Shown piece after piece: positions 1-12,289 of a stretch of 64,000 nt of DNA. The notes under the pieces were generated by a model. It searched no databases and had not been told where the DNA came from. It saw only the letters and a program-made list of their open reading frames with translations. How positions within the stretch are numbered: the first letter of the stretch is position 1; each line of letters starts with the position of its first letter. Origin of the DNA: Symbiodinium natans (taxonomy: Eukaryota > Sar > Dinophyceae > Suessiales > Symbiodiniaceae); the NCBI GenBank assembly GCA_905221605.1, contig CAJNDS010000014.1:1-64000 (forward strand), read 5' to 3'. A program made the translations under genes and the position numbers.

Positions 1-221
1 GTGCGCAAAGCGAAGCAAAGCATTCTCAGGCACAAGATAGGGGCACCTAAGACACCCACTAAGCAGTGCAGTTTCTTATGGGACCCTGAACCCAAACACC
101 TAAGCCCCGAAACCCCCCCCCCCCAGACAGAGGCCCGATTGCCTGGACAAAATTTCAGGCCGAATCATCCTCCAACTTGATGACAGCGCAGGAAGGCCCG
201 GCATCAACACATTGGGCTCTG

Positions 222-342
222 CTTGGAGGTTCAGCGTACTTATAACTCCAATTATAACTGCACTTACAAGCCACCTAAGTCCCCTAAGTAGGTTATAAGT
301 GGACTTATACCTGGGGGTTATGAGTACCCATGAACCTCCAAG
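222..342. mobile_element. TIR element, family A (CTTGGAGGTTCATGG ends)
   Basis: About 121 bp. It begins CTTGGAGGTTC and ends ATGAACCTCCAAG, so the ends are inverted repeats. The interior is rich in TTATAA and TAAGT. It is too short to code for a transposase. Other copies lie near 16825-16936, 18647-18862, 30928-31078 and 47240-47321. Confidence 0.7.
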
Positions 343-429
343 TAGGGTTTACCACGGTTTGAATGGGGTTGGCTCAACTAGGGTTCCGGGGGGTTATGCC
401 CGAAGCCGATGAACCCTACACTTGGCTGA

Positions 430-540
430 CCTAAACCCTAAACCCTAAACCCTAAACCCTAAACCCTACACCCTAAACCCTCAACCCTAAACCCGAAACC
501 CTAAACCCTAAACCCTAAACCCTAAACCCTAAACCCTAAA
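430..540 (-). repeat. Interstitial telomere-like tract (CCCTAAA)n
   Basis: About 15 units, partly degenerate. ACTTGGCTG occurs just before (near 419) and just after (near 540) the tract, so it is bracketed by a 9 bp direct repeat. Confidence 0.9.
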
Positions 541-779
541 CTTGGCTGTTTAGGGTTTTCGGGTTTCCGGGCTCTCCCATAAAAACACTGAATCCCTGAA
601 CCCTATAGCGGCTGCCCGAAACCTGTGAGCGCAGACATTTTGAGAACTTAAAGGCCCCCTGTACACCTCCCCATCTAAGGATCCTTCCCCCCAAAGGTTT
701 AGGGTTTAGGGTTTAGGGGTTTGTACGTAGGACCTTTAGGGTCTATTTGGCGCTGCGCTTGGCCTCGACCTCAAGGACT

Positions 780-3250
780 TCTGGGATTTTATGTTTTAAG
801 GATATTATGCATTTTAAAATAGAAGAAAATCCTTAAAATCCGTAAAAAATAAAATCCGAGGCGCCGAATTTGGTTTTAGGAGAAGCCCCAAACGATTTAA
901 ATTTTTAAAAATCCTTAAAATCCATAAAAAATAAAATCAAATTTTTTTTTTTAAGGATTTTAAGGATTTTATTCGATTTTAAAATGCATAAAATCCTTAA
1001 ACAATAAATTCGGCCTCTGATTTTATTTTCTAAGGATTTTATGCATTTTAAAATAGAAGAAAATCCTTAAAATCCGTAAAAAACAAAATCCGAGGCGCCG
1101 AATTTGGTTTTAGGAGAAGCCCCAAACGATTTAAATTTTTAAAAATCCTTAAAATCCATAAAAAATAAAATCAAAATACTTTATTTTTTAAGGATTTTAA
1201 GGATTTTATTCGATTTTAAAATGCATAAAATCCTTAAAAAATAAATTCGGCCTCTGATTTTATTTTTTAAGGATTTTATGCATTTTAAAATTAGAAGAAA
1301 ATCCTCATAAATCCTTAAAAATTGAAAATCCGGGCAGAATTTGTGTTTTAGGCGAAGCCCCAAACATTTTAATTTTTAAAAATCCTTAAAATCCATAAAA
1401 AATAAAATCAAAATATTATTTTTTAGGATTTAAGGATTTTATTCGATTTAAAAATGCTTTCAAATCCTTAAAAAAAATAAATTCGGCTTGATTTATTTTT
1501 TTAAGATTATGCATTTAAAATAGAAAATCTTCAAATCCCTTAAAAAAATAAAACGAGGCCGAATTTGGTTTTAGGAGAAGCCCCAAACGATTTAAATTTT
1601 TAAAAATCCTTAAAATCCATAAAAAATAAAATCAAAATAATTTATTTTTTAAGGATTTTAAGGATTTTATTCGATTTTAAAATGCATAAAATCCTTAAAA
1701 AAATAAATTCGGCCTCTGATTTTATTTTTTAAGGATTTTATGCATTTTAAAATAGAAGAAAATCCTTAAAATCCGTAAAAAACAAAATCCGAGGCGCCGA
1801 ATTTGGTTTTAGGAGAAGCCCCAAACGATTTAAATTTTTAAAAATCCTTAAAATCCATAAAAAATAAAATCCGAGGCCGAATTTGGTTTTAGGAGAAGCC
1901 CCAAACGATTTAAATTTTTAAAAATCCTTAAAATCCATAAAAAATAAAATCAAAATAATTTATTTTTTAAGGCTTTTAAGGATTTTCTTCTATTTTAAAA
2001 TGCATAAAATCCTTAAAAAATAATTTCGGCCTCTGATTTTATTTTTTAAGGATTTTATGCATTTTAAAATAGAAGAAAATCCTTAAAATCCTTAAAAAAA
2101 TAAAATCCGAGGCCGAATTTGGTTTTAGGAGAAGCCCCAAACGATTTAAATTTTTAAAAATCCTTAAAATCCATAAAAATAAAATCAAAATAATTTGTTT
2201 TTTAAGGATTTTATTTGATTTTCAAATGCATAAAATCCTTAAAAAAATAAATTCGGCCTCTGATTTTATTGTTTAAGGATTTTATGCATTTTAAAATAGG
2301 AGAAAATCCTTAAAATCCTTAGAAAATAAAATCCGAGGCCGAATTTGGTTTTAGGAGAAGCCCCAAACGATTTAAATTTGTAAAAATCCTTAAAATCCAT
2401 AAAAAATAAAATCAAAATAATTTATTTTTTAAGGATTTTAAGGATTTTATTCGATTTTAAAATGCATAAAATCCTTAAAAAATAAATTCGGCCTCTGATT
2501 TTATTTTCTAAGGATTTTATGCATTTTAAATAGAAGAAAATCCTTAAAATCCTTAAAAAATAAAATCAGAGGCCGAATTTATTTTTTAAGGATTTTATGC
2601 ATTTTAAAATCGAATAAAATCCTTAAAATCCTTAAAAAATAAATTATTTTGATTTTATTTTTTATGGATTTTAAGGATTTTTAAAAATTTAAATCGTTTG
2701 GGGCTTCTCCTAAAACCAAATTCGGCGCCTCGGATTTTATTTTTTACGGATTTTAAGGATTTTCTTCTATTTTAAAATGCATAAAATCCTTAAAAAATAA
2801 AATCAGAGGCCGAATTTATTTTTTAAGGATTTTATGCATTTTAAAATCGAATAAAATCCTTAAAATCCTTAAAAAATAAATTATTTTGATTTTATTTTTT
2901 ATGGATTTTAAGGATTTTTAAAAATTTAAATCGTTTGGGGCTTCTCCTAAAACCAAATTCGGCGCCTCGGATTTTATTTTTTACGGATTTTAAGGATTTT
3001 CTTCTATTTTAAAATGCATAAAATCCTTAAAAAATAAAATCAGAGGCCGAATTTATTTTTTAAGGATTTTATGCATTTTAAAATCGAATAAAATCCTTAA
3101 AATCCTTAAAAAATAAATTATTTTGATTTTATTTTTTATGGATTTTAAGGATTTTTAAAAATTTAAATCGTTTGGGGCTTCTCCTAAAACCAAATTCGGC
3201 GCCTCGGATTTTATTTTTTACGGATTTTAAGGATTTTCTTCTATTTTAAA
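780..3250. repeat. AT-rich satellite of about 240 bp units with an inversion
   Basis: The block GAAGCCCCAAACGATTTAAA recurs near 880, 1118, 1578, 1816, 1899, 2133 and 2358, mostly about 235-240 bp apart. From about 2560 the same unit appears as its reverse complement (TCGTTTGGGGCTTCTCC near 2693, 2931, 3167). Each unit also contains internal inverted repeats built from AAGGATTTTA and TAAAATCCTT. The small ORF inside is not convincing as a gene. Confidence 0.92.
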
Positions 3251-3254
3251 TCAA

Positions 3255-3660
3255 GCTCCTAGGCGCCTAAGCGCCTACTTCTTCAACCCTTAAAACCTTA
3301 AACCAGTTCCTAAGTCCTAAGCTACCCCCTGCACTAGTAGATCCTTAAACCCTAAGCTCCAAAGCTCCTAAGCTCCTCGGCGCCTACCCCCTAAACCCCT
3401 AAACCCCTAAACCCTTAAACCCTAAACCCTAAGCTCCTGAGGTCCTAAGCACCTAAGTGCCTACCCCCTAAATCCTTAAACCCTCCTAAGCTCCTAAGCT
3501 CCTAAGCGCCTAAGCGCCTAAGCGCCTACCCTTAAACCTTAAATCAAACCCTATACTCCTAGGCTCCGAAATCCTTAAACCTAAACCCTAAACCCTAAAC
3601 CCTAAGCTCCTAAGCTCCTAAGAGCCTCAGCGCCTACCCCCTAACCCTGAGACCCCGGGA
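3255..3660. repeat. Degenerate telomeric DNA with a GCTCCTAAGCGCCTAA motif
   Basis: CCCTAAA units are mixed with short tandem CTCCTAAG and CGCCTAAG motifs. It is a transition zone between the AT-rich satellite and the following low-repeat region. Confidence 0.75.
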
Positions 3661-4380
3661 CCCCTTTTTAAATTTGAAAAATCCTTGCCTTCTTCTACGC
3701 TGAAATTTTCTAGGTTTTAAGGATGTTAAGAGATTTTAATATTTAAAAGGAGCTTTCGTTTTTGAGGTTGAGGGCACGCTAGGGCTGACAAAAACCCTAT
3801 GCTAGGGTTTACAAAAAATTAAAACCCTTTCGCTTGAACGTGTTTACAAACACACCTTCGTTTTCGAGGATGGGGGCACACCCAGGCTTACAAAAATCCC
3901 GTCGTTTTTGAAGTTTAGGACACACTAGGGTTTACGCAAAAATGCAGGCGCACCAGGTTGATAAACAAACCTTTCGTTTTTTGATGTTGAGGACATATCA
4001 AGGTTCAAATCGAACCTTTTCGTTAAAGCAATGATGGTGCTTTAAGGTTTTGCAAAACAACAACGTTCCTTAACGTTGTTGCAGTCTTACTTTTTCAATG
4101 CTTCAAGATCTTTACCAGGCTACAAGAAGTGCATTTTTGTAAACAAATCGTATGATTGAGGTCTCTGGTCTCCACCCTACAGTTTAATATTTTGCGGTAA
4201 CCATAACTAAAACTGTTTGCATCGTTCAGTTACAGCGATTGCGCCCAATGTGATATCTTGAGCCTCCCAAATATTATGAAAAAATGAAGACCAGAATTCA
4301 AAATACTATAAAAAATGAAGACCTGAATTCAATTATTCAAAATGTTCAAATTATGGGCTCTCTAAACGACTTAACACCCT
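3660..4380. other. No gene recognised
   Basis: AT-leaning sequence. A diverged local motif about 70-100 bp long repeats several times (TTTCGTTTTTGAGG, then a run containing ACACACTAGGGTTTACAAAA) between about 3750 and 4020. No long open frame and no telomeric tract. Confidence 0.5.
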
Positions 4381-4464
4381 TTAAATAGCTCAGTGTGGTT
4401 CTTTTATTCATCGTATCTCTCTCCATCTTTTTCTCTTTCGCTCTCGCTTTCTCTCTGTCTCTCC

Positions 4465-4495
<31 letters not shown>

Positions 4496-6430
4496 GCTCC
4501 CTCTCTCTTCTCTTTGTCTCTGTCTCTCTCTGTCTCTCTCCTTCTCTGCCTCCTTCCCTCCTTCCTGCCATCATTCCTTTCTCTTCCCCTCTTCCTTCTT
4601 CTTGTTCTTTCCTCTTTCCTCCTCGCCCCTCCCGTTTTTTACTTGCCATTCAACATCCTTCAAGAAGTGTCCCCTTTTGCCCTTTCGCAGTCTTCTCTCA
4701 AACCCCTGGGAGGCCCTTTCAGGGAGCCCCTTCAAGGAACCCGAAAACGGCGGGGCCCTGGTGGATATTGAAAGACGCAGATTCGCAGAAGGAGGGAAGG
4801 AGAACGACAGACACGGAGCAAGAGATAGAGAAACAGAAAAAGGAGAGAGAAGCAACTGTCCTCTCCAAGCTGTTTTCAGAGTGGCCCCAAAGACTGGGGT
4901 GGGCGTGAGTTCGCCCCTTGCCACTCGAAAGCCTCCCTTTCTTGAAAGAAACAAGAGGCAGGAACCCCTTCTGTCAAAGAATCCGTGTCAGAAGACAAAA
5001 GGATACTGCGATAGCCCCTCATTCGTATTTTAATTCCTCCCAAATGCTTTCGGCTCTTTTCTTGATAGATGAGTGGGTCCGTCCGCTCCGATTGAAATGA
5101 GAGAGTTTATTTTCTTAGAATGAACCGTTCCGTGTATTCTTAATCAGAGGTAGCCCTGCCTATGTTGAATACAGATGAGGGCGTTGTCCTGAAAGGCCCT
5201 CCTGTTCTAAGGAACACCGTGAACGATAGAACCCTTCATTTGAAAAGGAATCAACGAGTCCATCCAGTATTTCAATAAATGACAGGATTTCGTTGTTCTT
5301 CGGAATGCTATTGTCTTTAAGAAGCTTTCTTTCTCCTTCCTTTCGTTTTCGCTCTTCGTGCGCCCGCTTTCTGCACTCTCCCTTTCTTGTGTCCCTTTTG
5401 CGGCCCTTTCTTCCTCTGTTCCTTTTGTCATTAAGTAGGGGGGGTAGAAGAAGGGCAAGGTTAAGCAAGGAGAATGAAGGGAATGATATGATGGAAGGAG
5501 GACTTCTCCAGCTCCTCGTAACTACTTCTCTACATGTCTCTGTGTGGTTTTTCTTCTTGGCAATATGGGGGCTCTTGGAGGCCCCTGGGAGACGCTCTCT
5601 GAAGGCCGCCCGAAACTCTTGGGGCGGCTCAGAGGGGTCTGGAGTGTGTGGAAAGAGGCAGTGCGGGACCATGTCCAGAACAGGACCCATCGTTTGTACA
5701 GGGTCCGCCTCGTAAAGTCAGAAAGGATGAGCAATTGAACAGAAAACGCCGGGGAGCACCGGAGTGAGAGAGATGGAGACAGATAGAGAAGCAAAGAGAA
5801 GGAGACAACAATTAGGGAGAAGAGGAAGAAGGAAGACAGTGGAAGAGCGACAGATAGGGGAACAGGGTGAAGGAAACAAAAACAATGAAGGAGAGGAAGA
5901 AGGAAGCGATGGTGAAAAGAGGGCCGCTTGGAGAACAAAAAGGGGTCAAGCAGGACACTTGTTTTTGTTATCCACTGTTCCTTTTCCTCACCCCTTACAC
6001 TTATGTCCCGAGCATTGCTCACGCCTTTCTTCCACGGTCTTTGTCCTTCATTTCTCCTCTCTATCTCTCTATCTTCCCTCTAGCTCTCCTTCCTTTCTTT
6101 TCCATGTTCGTTCTCCTCCTTGACCCCGCTCTCGCTTTTCTCGTGTCCAGCCCATGAGCCTTTCCTCTTCTGTTCCTTTTGCCATTAAGTGGGGGGATAG
6201 AAAAGGCAAGGTTAAGCAAGGAGAAGGAAGGGCATTATAAGATGGCGGACTATGATCTGTCTCTTTCTGCGAGGAAAGGAAGAGGTGAGGGAGGGGAGGA
6301 GAGGCAATGTCTCATGTCGAGCTGGGAGGGAGGGTTGGATGCTACTGGAAGCTCTAGCCTCTAAAGGCCCCTGCATTCGGGAGGCCCCTGAGATATAGCA
6401 ACATTGGGATGGGATAGGGTATCTCTCGCT
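4380..6430. repeat. Pyrimidine/purine-rich region with diverged duplications
   Basis: A (CT)n tract at 4411-4620 generates overlapping low-complexity ORFs on both strands. Segments near 5395-5510 and 6170-6250 are diverged copies: both run from TCTGTTCCTTTTG through CATTAAGT to GGCAAGGTTAAGCAAGGAGAA. A motif around GAGGCCCCTGGGAG recurs near 4705, 5575 and 6365. I see no reliable gene here. Confidence 0.6.
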
Positions 6431-6627
6431 TCCTCTTCTGAGCCATGTTTCCTCACCCCGACGGCGGAGTCCTCCACGTGGGCGAGGGAAGGGACTCAGC
6501 TAGGGGTAAGGTAGTGCCCCTACTGAGACCAACTCCATACACTGAGGGGTGTCACCTTTTGTCACTTTGGTTGGTTACAGTTTGGTGGGCCTTTTATACT
6601 GATGGGGTGAGAGTGCCGCCAATTCTC

Positions 6628-7074
6628 TTAACGGCATCCGCACTCTTGCGGTCTTGCTCCACTGGTCCCGTGCCATTGGGTTTCTTTGTTCGGGGGAAGG
6701 TGTTGGGGGGGGGTGCTCATGGAGTGCCTTCGCCGCCTTCTCTCGAAGCGGTGTCGTGTCGGGCAGCTTCCTGGGTGGGCTGTCGGACGAAGATACTCTC
6801 GGTCAAGTTCTTCTCGAGGTTTTTGCGGTAACTTCACACCCAGAGTACCCTCACTCGCTTGTTCACATGCTGTTGCGAGTGTGTCGTCGTTTTCAGCCGG
6901 TTCGGAATCGGCGAAATCGGGCCTGTTGACAGCTTCTACGAAAAAGGCGGGTTCGTGGCGGGGGGAGGCGTCGATACGTCGTGGTCGGATTTTGCCTGTC
7001 AAGGGATTGGCTGGCACGACTAGCCGAAGGGTGCAGGGGGACACGATCCCCTTGTGGCGGTGTTTTGGCCACAT
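6628..7074 (-). CDS. Unrecognised polar ORF, 148 codons
   Basis: The longest minus-strand frame in the repeat-poor region. Its composition is protein-like: acidic and Asn/Pro-rich in the middle, followed by an Arg-rich stretch (RRRRR) near residue 116. No domain recognised. The listed first residue comes from a non-ATG codon, so the true start is unknown and it may be an exon or a gag-like relic. An opposite-strand frame of 161 codons (6686-7171) overlaps it; I favour the minus frame because it is charged, while the other is Ser/Gly/Arg-rich. Confidence 0.35.
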   Translation of the reverse strand: MWPKHRHKGIVSPCTLRLVVPANPLTGKIRPRRIDASPRHEPAFFVEAVNRPDFADSEPAENDDTLATACEQASEGTLGVKLPQKPREELDREYLRPTAHPGSCPTRHRFERRRRRHSMSTPPQHLPPNKETQWHGTSGARPQECGCR

Positions 7075-7174
7075 GCCAACACCAATGGCAAGCCCGACCC
7101 CCCCTTGCTATGTTTCTGCTTTTTTGCCTGTTCGACAAGGGATGTGCCGGGACCTCTGTAGATCGATTTGACCG

Positions 7175-7760
7175 TAGGCGAACACTCGCTACGGATGCAT
7201 TTTTGTTGTTTTTTTTTCAGATGGGTGAGCGGGAGGTGGGCGATTTGGATTTGCTTTTTCTCTTTGGTTTGGGCTTGTCGCTCTGCTGGTCCAGGTACGT
7301 GTATAGTCGCCAAACCAAACACCTGACCTGTCCTGTCCATTTTTCCTCATTTCTTCCTTGTTCCATCCTTTCTCACTCGATTTCGCCCCCCCCCCCTTCC
7401 CTCGCCTTGTTCCATGCCCTGTCCACATCCTTCTCAAACGAGAAAGCAAGAGAACGATGAGAAGGAGAGGTGAGAGGGACGAAAAAGGCAAGGAAATGAA
7501 GATTTCGCCCTGCCCTCTCTGTCACTTTTCTCATCCGCTTTCACCCCTTCCCTCTCATCACTCCATGCTCTATGCTAAGAAAGGAATAGGAGAGGAAGAG
7601 AGGAGTGGGAGGAAGAAGATTGGCAGAGGAAAAAGGGACTTCTTCCCTTTCATTTAGCTTTGGCTTACGGTATCCCAAACACCAAAATACAGATGGGTCT
7701 TTGGGAGGGGGGCTTGAAAATTCTACAGACTTTAGCAGAGCATATGAAATATTGAACTAC
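7175..7760. other. No gene recognised
   Basis: Alternating T/C-rich and purine-rich runs. Short ORFs overlap in several frames with low complexity. No telomeric tract. Confidence 0.4.
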
Positions 7761-7764
7761 TGGA

Positions 7765-8225
7765 CCCCAGGGCCGAGTAAGCGCTCCAGCTGCTTAATCG
7801 GGTTGACGATGCCGGGGAACTCTCCCCGAGAATCTTCAATCCTGATCCTTCGGCCTCAAGGCCGATTGAGCGCTCCGCCTGCTTAATCGGCCCTGGGTTT
7901 GAAGATTGAACATGCCCGGGAACTCTCCCCGGAGCACCTTCAATCCTGGATTCTCAACCCTGGGCCGACTAGGCAGATGAAGTGCTTAATCGGCAGGGGT
8001 CTGGGGTTGAAGATACTCCTGGGAGAGTTCCCCGGCATATTCAATCTTCAATCTTCAATCCAAGGGCCGATTAAGCAGCAGGTGGAGCGCTTAATCGGCC
8101 CTGTGTTTGAAGGTTGAAGATTGAAGATGCCCGGGAACTCTCCCCGGAGCATCTTCAATCCGGGGAGAGTTCCCCGGCGTCTTCAATCTTCAATCGTCAA
8201 ACCCAGGGCCGATTAAGCACTGTCT
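7765..8225. repeat. Array of nested hairpins (GGGCCGATTAAGC family)
   Basis: About five hairpins carry GGCCGATTAAGC paired with GCTTAATCGGCC around a loop such as AGCAGGTGGAGC. They alternate with hairpins pairing CCGGGGAACTCTCCCCGG (self-complementary) and with ATCTTCAATC/GATTGAAGAT stems. The order and orientation of blocks vary, so the array is both tandem and inverted. Confidence 0.85.
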
Positions 8226-8229
8226 TGGC

Positions 8230-8750
8230 CCCCCCTTCACAAAACATATTATCTCTACTTTGTTGTCCAGAAGCAGATGTTGGCGCGTAAGGCCTTTTCA
8301 CACCCGAAAACATCTCTCAGTCAGCAAAACGCAAAGAGAAAGTACGTAGAATAGGTGCCCACATCAAGTGTGTATATAGGATAAATGTATGGCGTATCAA
8401 ATACCGATAGCGGAGAACGAACCATGAGACTCAGAAGTATTCGAGCGCATAGGGTAATGCGGAAAATCATTTACTTTAAGCCCCAGGGACACGAGAATAC
8501 TGTGAGCAAATGTCCTTTCGCGATTTCCTGAGACCTTCCAACAGGCTGCAAGTAATTGCTCGCAAGTATCTTGCTTTTTCATTCTCAATGCTTCCCACAG
8601 GTCTCCCATCATGGTTATCATTTGTCAAGGATGATGCTTATTCTCCAATTATCCGCAAGACCCACAGGCGCTTAAAGTCTTACGTAATACTCGTCCAAAG
8701 CAACAGGATATCACATCCTGACTACAAAAAGTATACGAAACCTTGGTTTA
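8230..8750. other. Single-copy sequence, no gene recognised
   Basis: Contains weak open frames on both strands (minus 8397-8621, plus 8510-8767). They overlap each other and neither shows a recognisable motif or splice context. Confidence 0.3.
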
Positions 8751-8751
8751 T

Positions 8752-9065
8752 GTTGTGCGTCTCGTAAGAAGAAATGACATAGCGTGCTACGGGAACTGTG
8801 CTGTTAAGCCTTTATATAGCGAGGGTTTAGTGGTTTAGAGTTGAAGGGGAAGGCCAGAAAGTCTTTTCAGATGCCTCGCTGTTTTATTTTTTGTCACCGT
8901 GTTTTAGGCGGTTGTACGTCTCGTAGGAATAAATGGTTTCTGATATAGCATGCTACGGGAACTGTGCTGTTATATCTCAATGTACCGAGGGTTTAGGGTG
9001 GTTTAGAGTTGAAGGGGTAGGCCAGAAGGTTTTGTTTAGCTACTTTGCTGTTAGATTTTTGTTTT
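8752..9065 (+). repeat. Tandem duplication, about 160 bp
   Basis: The segment from GTGCGTCTCGTAAGAAG (8755) through GTGCTACGGGAACTGTGCTGTTA, GCGAGGGTTTAG and GAAGGGGAAGGCCAGAAAG recurs from GTACGTCTCGTAGGAAT (about 8914) with scattered mismatches. The second copy reads TGTACCGAGGGTTTAGGG, so it contains a single telomere-like unit. Confidence 0.85.
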
Positions 9066-9099
9066 CATTCTTTTCACCTTTTCACCCTTATCTTATCTT

Positions 9100-9651
9100 C
9101 ATCTCTTCTCTCTCTCTCTCTCTATCTTCTTCTTCTTCTTCTGCTGGGCTTGCAGTTCTCCCTTCCTCTCTGTCATTTCTGCGTATTGTTCTTTCCGTTC
9201 TTGCTTCTCTTTCTATTTCTCCACTTTCCTTCCTCTCCTTCCTGCTTCTTAGCTTTCCACCAGAAAAAGAAAATGAAAGAACGGCAAGCTCGTCTTGGTT
9301 TATCACTGATCACCAATGAGACAGGAGAGAAGAACAAGGAATAGAGCAATGAAGTCGAGGAAGGGGCAGATGATGAGAGCGAGGGCGTCTTGCTTTCCCT
9401 GAGCTTTCGGTTCCTTTCATTTGTCCTTTCTTCTTATGAAGAGAAAAGGGAGAAGAGCAGAGGATGAAGGCAAGGGAAGAGAAAACGTGTGAGCCGAGCG
9501 AAAGAGGAGTTCTCCCTTCCTGTCCCCACCATCTGCCTTCATCCTATCTTTTCCTTTTTGTTCTCTGTTGTCCTTATTCTCCGCAGAAAGTTTTGGAAAG
9601 GAGGGGAGGAAGGAAAGAGGGGAGGGGAGGGATGAGAGAGCAAGAGATGGC

Positions 9652-9732
<81 letters not shown>

Positions 9733-9830
9733 GAGAGAGAGAGAGCGAGACAGAGCGAAGAAGAGAGAGAGAGAGAGGGAGATTAACAAAAGAAAAATCT
9801 TGAGAGGGAAGGAAAGGAGAGATAAACACA
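9100..9830. repeat. CT and GA microsatellites
   Basis: A (CT)n/(TTC)n run at 9105-9142 and a long (GA)n run at 9656-9780. All frames through them are open and low-complexity (RERERE or SLSLSL), so the ORFs here are not evidence of genes. Confidence 0.9.
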
Positions 9831-10480
9831 TCGAGATGAAGTGGTGTTTTCCCTTTCCCCTTCCTTGGTGTTATATCAGGTAAACAAAAACAATACTAAT
9901 AGGAAAAGGCTAAAAGCGGCTGAAACAACAATATGGTCATGGGAATATTTATCAACAAAAGAGTATATTATCGTCTTAATTAAAGCAACACACTTGAGGG
10001 CGCTCAGGGTTTGTCATTTCCAGCAGCTCCTGTAGTTAGCGTTATTTATGTTATTATTGATTTTTTTAAAGTAGTATATTTATCGCAAACACCAGACCCT
10101 TAGACGAGGGTTGAATGGAAAACGGAATGAGAGGTAGGTGGCGAAGCCCTAGGAAAATAAGAGATGTGATGCCAAACATGGGAGCCCTGAGCCGTGAACC
10201 GAACTAGCCCTAAGCCATAAATTTTGCCTTAAACCTAAACCCCACAAATTGTATGTGTGAATTGAACCGTTTAAATAGCAAACAAAAAGGAAGTGCCAAA
10301 TAGACCCTAAAGGTCCATGCCACTTAGGGGTTTAGGGGTCTAGCGGTTTATGGGTTTAAGGGTTTAGGGGTTAGTGAGTCTAACAAACATCATCCACCTT
10401 TCAGCACTGCAGGGAGGGACAGAGTGACATGAGTGCATGCAGAATGTACGTCAGCGTGGATGAGAGGTCTTTAGGGTGTA
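9830..10480. other. No gene recognised; first telomere-like units reappear
   Basis: AT-leaning sequence, then isolated TTTAGGG/CCCTAAA units from about 10200. The phrase AAATAGACCCTAAAGG near 10298 is the reverse complement of CCTTTAGGGTCTATTT near 738, a short dispersed repeat. Confidence 0.4.
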
Positions 10481-11747
10481 GGGTTGAGGGTTTCGGGTAA
10501 GTTTAGAGTTTACCTAAGCCCCATCCCCGGTTGTCATTCCTCCTCAGCAGCACAGACTTCATGTGCTCAAGTCGGTGGGCAGAGAGCATTGGCTTCGGAT
10601 ATATGGTGGAGGGGATATGTTTCGAAACGGACGCAATATGCCAACTCCTTTGAGAGACAGCTAAACCAACCAAATCCTCAAATTCCAAGTCTTAAGCCGC
10701 CCCCTGAGCACAAAAAAACACTTACCAAAGCCATCTTTCCACCCACCAAAGAAGTCGCCAAAGCACCTGAGGGCAACAAACGCCCTAGAACCATCGAACG
10801 CTCGCAGCCCTAGACCCGAAAGAACTCGAAAAGCCCTAAACCCTAAGCCCTAAACCCTAAGCCCGACACCCTACACCCTACACCCCAAACCCTCAACCCT
10901 AAACCCCTGATCGGCTCCTGGGAGCTCCGCCGCCACCGATCCGCCTCGGCGGCCTGCGGAAGTCACGTCTTCTGAGGACTTGCCTTTGGGGGGCTTGTTG
11001 AGGTGTAACCCTAAACACTAACCCCTAAACCCTAAACCCTAAACCCTGCACCCTAAACCCGAAACCCTTGTAGGGCTTAGGGTTTAGGACTTAGGGTTGA
11101 GGGCTCTTTGCAAGGTATGCAGGTCTTGAGTGTTTTGAGGATTTTAAGATTTTGGTGTTTTAGGGCTTTTTGCGTTTGACGTGCTTAACGGTCTTGGCTG
11201 TTTGGTTTAGGGGCGGGTTGTAGGGACTAAAGGTTTTGTTTAGGCATAATTAAGGGTTGAGGGATGCGCAGAGGGGCTTTAGGGGTTCTGGGGCCGGGGG
11301 GGTTGATTTGGGTTTAAGACTGGCTCATGCGCTCTCGAAGCAGCAGAACAAATCTTGAAACGGCCTTCTCCACGTGAACAAAAGGGTTTAAGGGGTATTT
11401 CATAGTATGTCCCAAGATAGGGCTACCCGTAATCCAGCCCCAAGATACGATAATCCAAGTCTTGCAGCCCCCTAGTGAAGAAGAGGTACCTTCCCCTCTT
11501 CTGCCAGATCAACCGATATGTAAAGAATGTAGCAGCGGCAGTCCATTCTCATCCTTTCTCTTTCTGTCCCGAAACCACGAGCTAAAAACCCTAAAGCTCA
11601 AAAATACCGTATACTCCCTAATCCTTAAAGCCAGAGACCCCCTAGGACCCGAAGTCACAAGCCCTGAATGTTACAACCTTAAACACCCCTAAACTCTAAA
11701 CCCTTAACCCTAAATCCAAAACCCTAAACCCTAAAACCCTGAACCCT

Positions 11748-11832
11748 AAACCCTAAACCTTTCCAAGACAGCTGCCTTCTCGGCGCACTTCTGCACGAGG
11801 GCAGCGTGCGACCTGGCAAAGAGGGATGGGCC
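11748..11832 (-). CDS. Exon candidate, helical, unrecognised
   Basis: Minus frame reads FARSHAALVQKCAEKAAVLER, flanked by degenerate telomeric units. It is amphipathic-helix-like. No anchored neighbour exon, so the assignment is tentative. Confidence 0.25.
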
Positions 11833-12052
11833 TTAGGATTTAGGGGTTTCAAAGGGTGAAGGGTGAGGGTGTAGGCAGGTTAGGGTTCGGGTTTATAGGG
11901 TTTAGGGTTTAGGGTTTAGGGTTTAGGGTTTCATGATTCAGCAATTATAGGATTGAGGGTTTCGGGTATTTGGGGCTTGCAGGTTCCTGGGGGTTGGGAT
12001 GTCAGCCTCGGGGTTGTTCGGATTTATGGCGTGTAGGGCTTAGGGTTTGTAG

Positions 12053-12150
12053 GGTTTAGGGTTTAGGGTTTAGGGTTTAGGGTTTAGGGTTTAGGGTTTA
12101 GGGTTTAGGGTTTAGGGTTTAGGGTTTAGGGTTTAGGGTTTAGGTTTGTA
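12053..12150 (+). repeat. Telomere-like tract (TTTAGGG)n
   Basis: About 13 near-perfect units. TGTAGGGCT lies on both sides (about 12029 and 12145), a 9 bp direct repeat, although it is related to the heptamer itself. Confidence 0.95.
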
Positions 12151-12289
12151 GGGCTCATGGGTTTGGGCTTAGAACCTTGAAGTCAGACTGGCAAACCTGC
12201 GCGCCAGCCAAACCCAACACACCAAGACCCTAGGCGAGACACTCCCAGGCCCCTGCGGGCCCCAGGACATCTCTTGAGTTTAGGGTTTC

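Noticed and set aside
780-3250. CRISPR-like array
   Set aside because: Units are contiguous and AT-rich with no unique spacers, and the sequence is clearly eukaryotic.
4393-5033. Ser/Leu-rich ORFs of 171-212 codons
   Set aside because: They arise from a (CT)n tract open in several frames and strands; low complexity, no splice or motif support.
9464-9883. RERERE-type ORFs
   Set aside because: Translation of a (GA)n microsatellite; the complementary frames are equally open.
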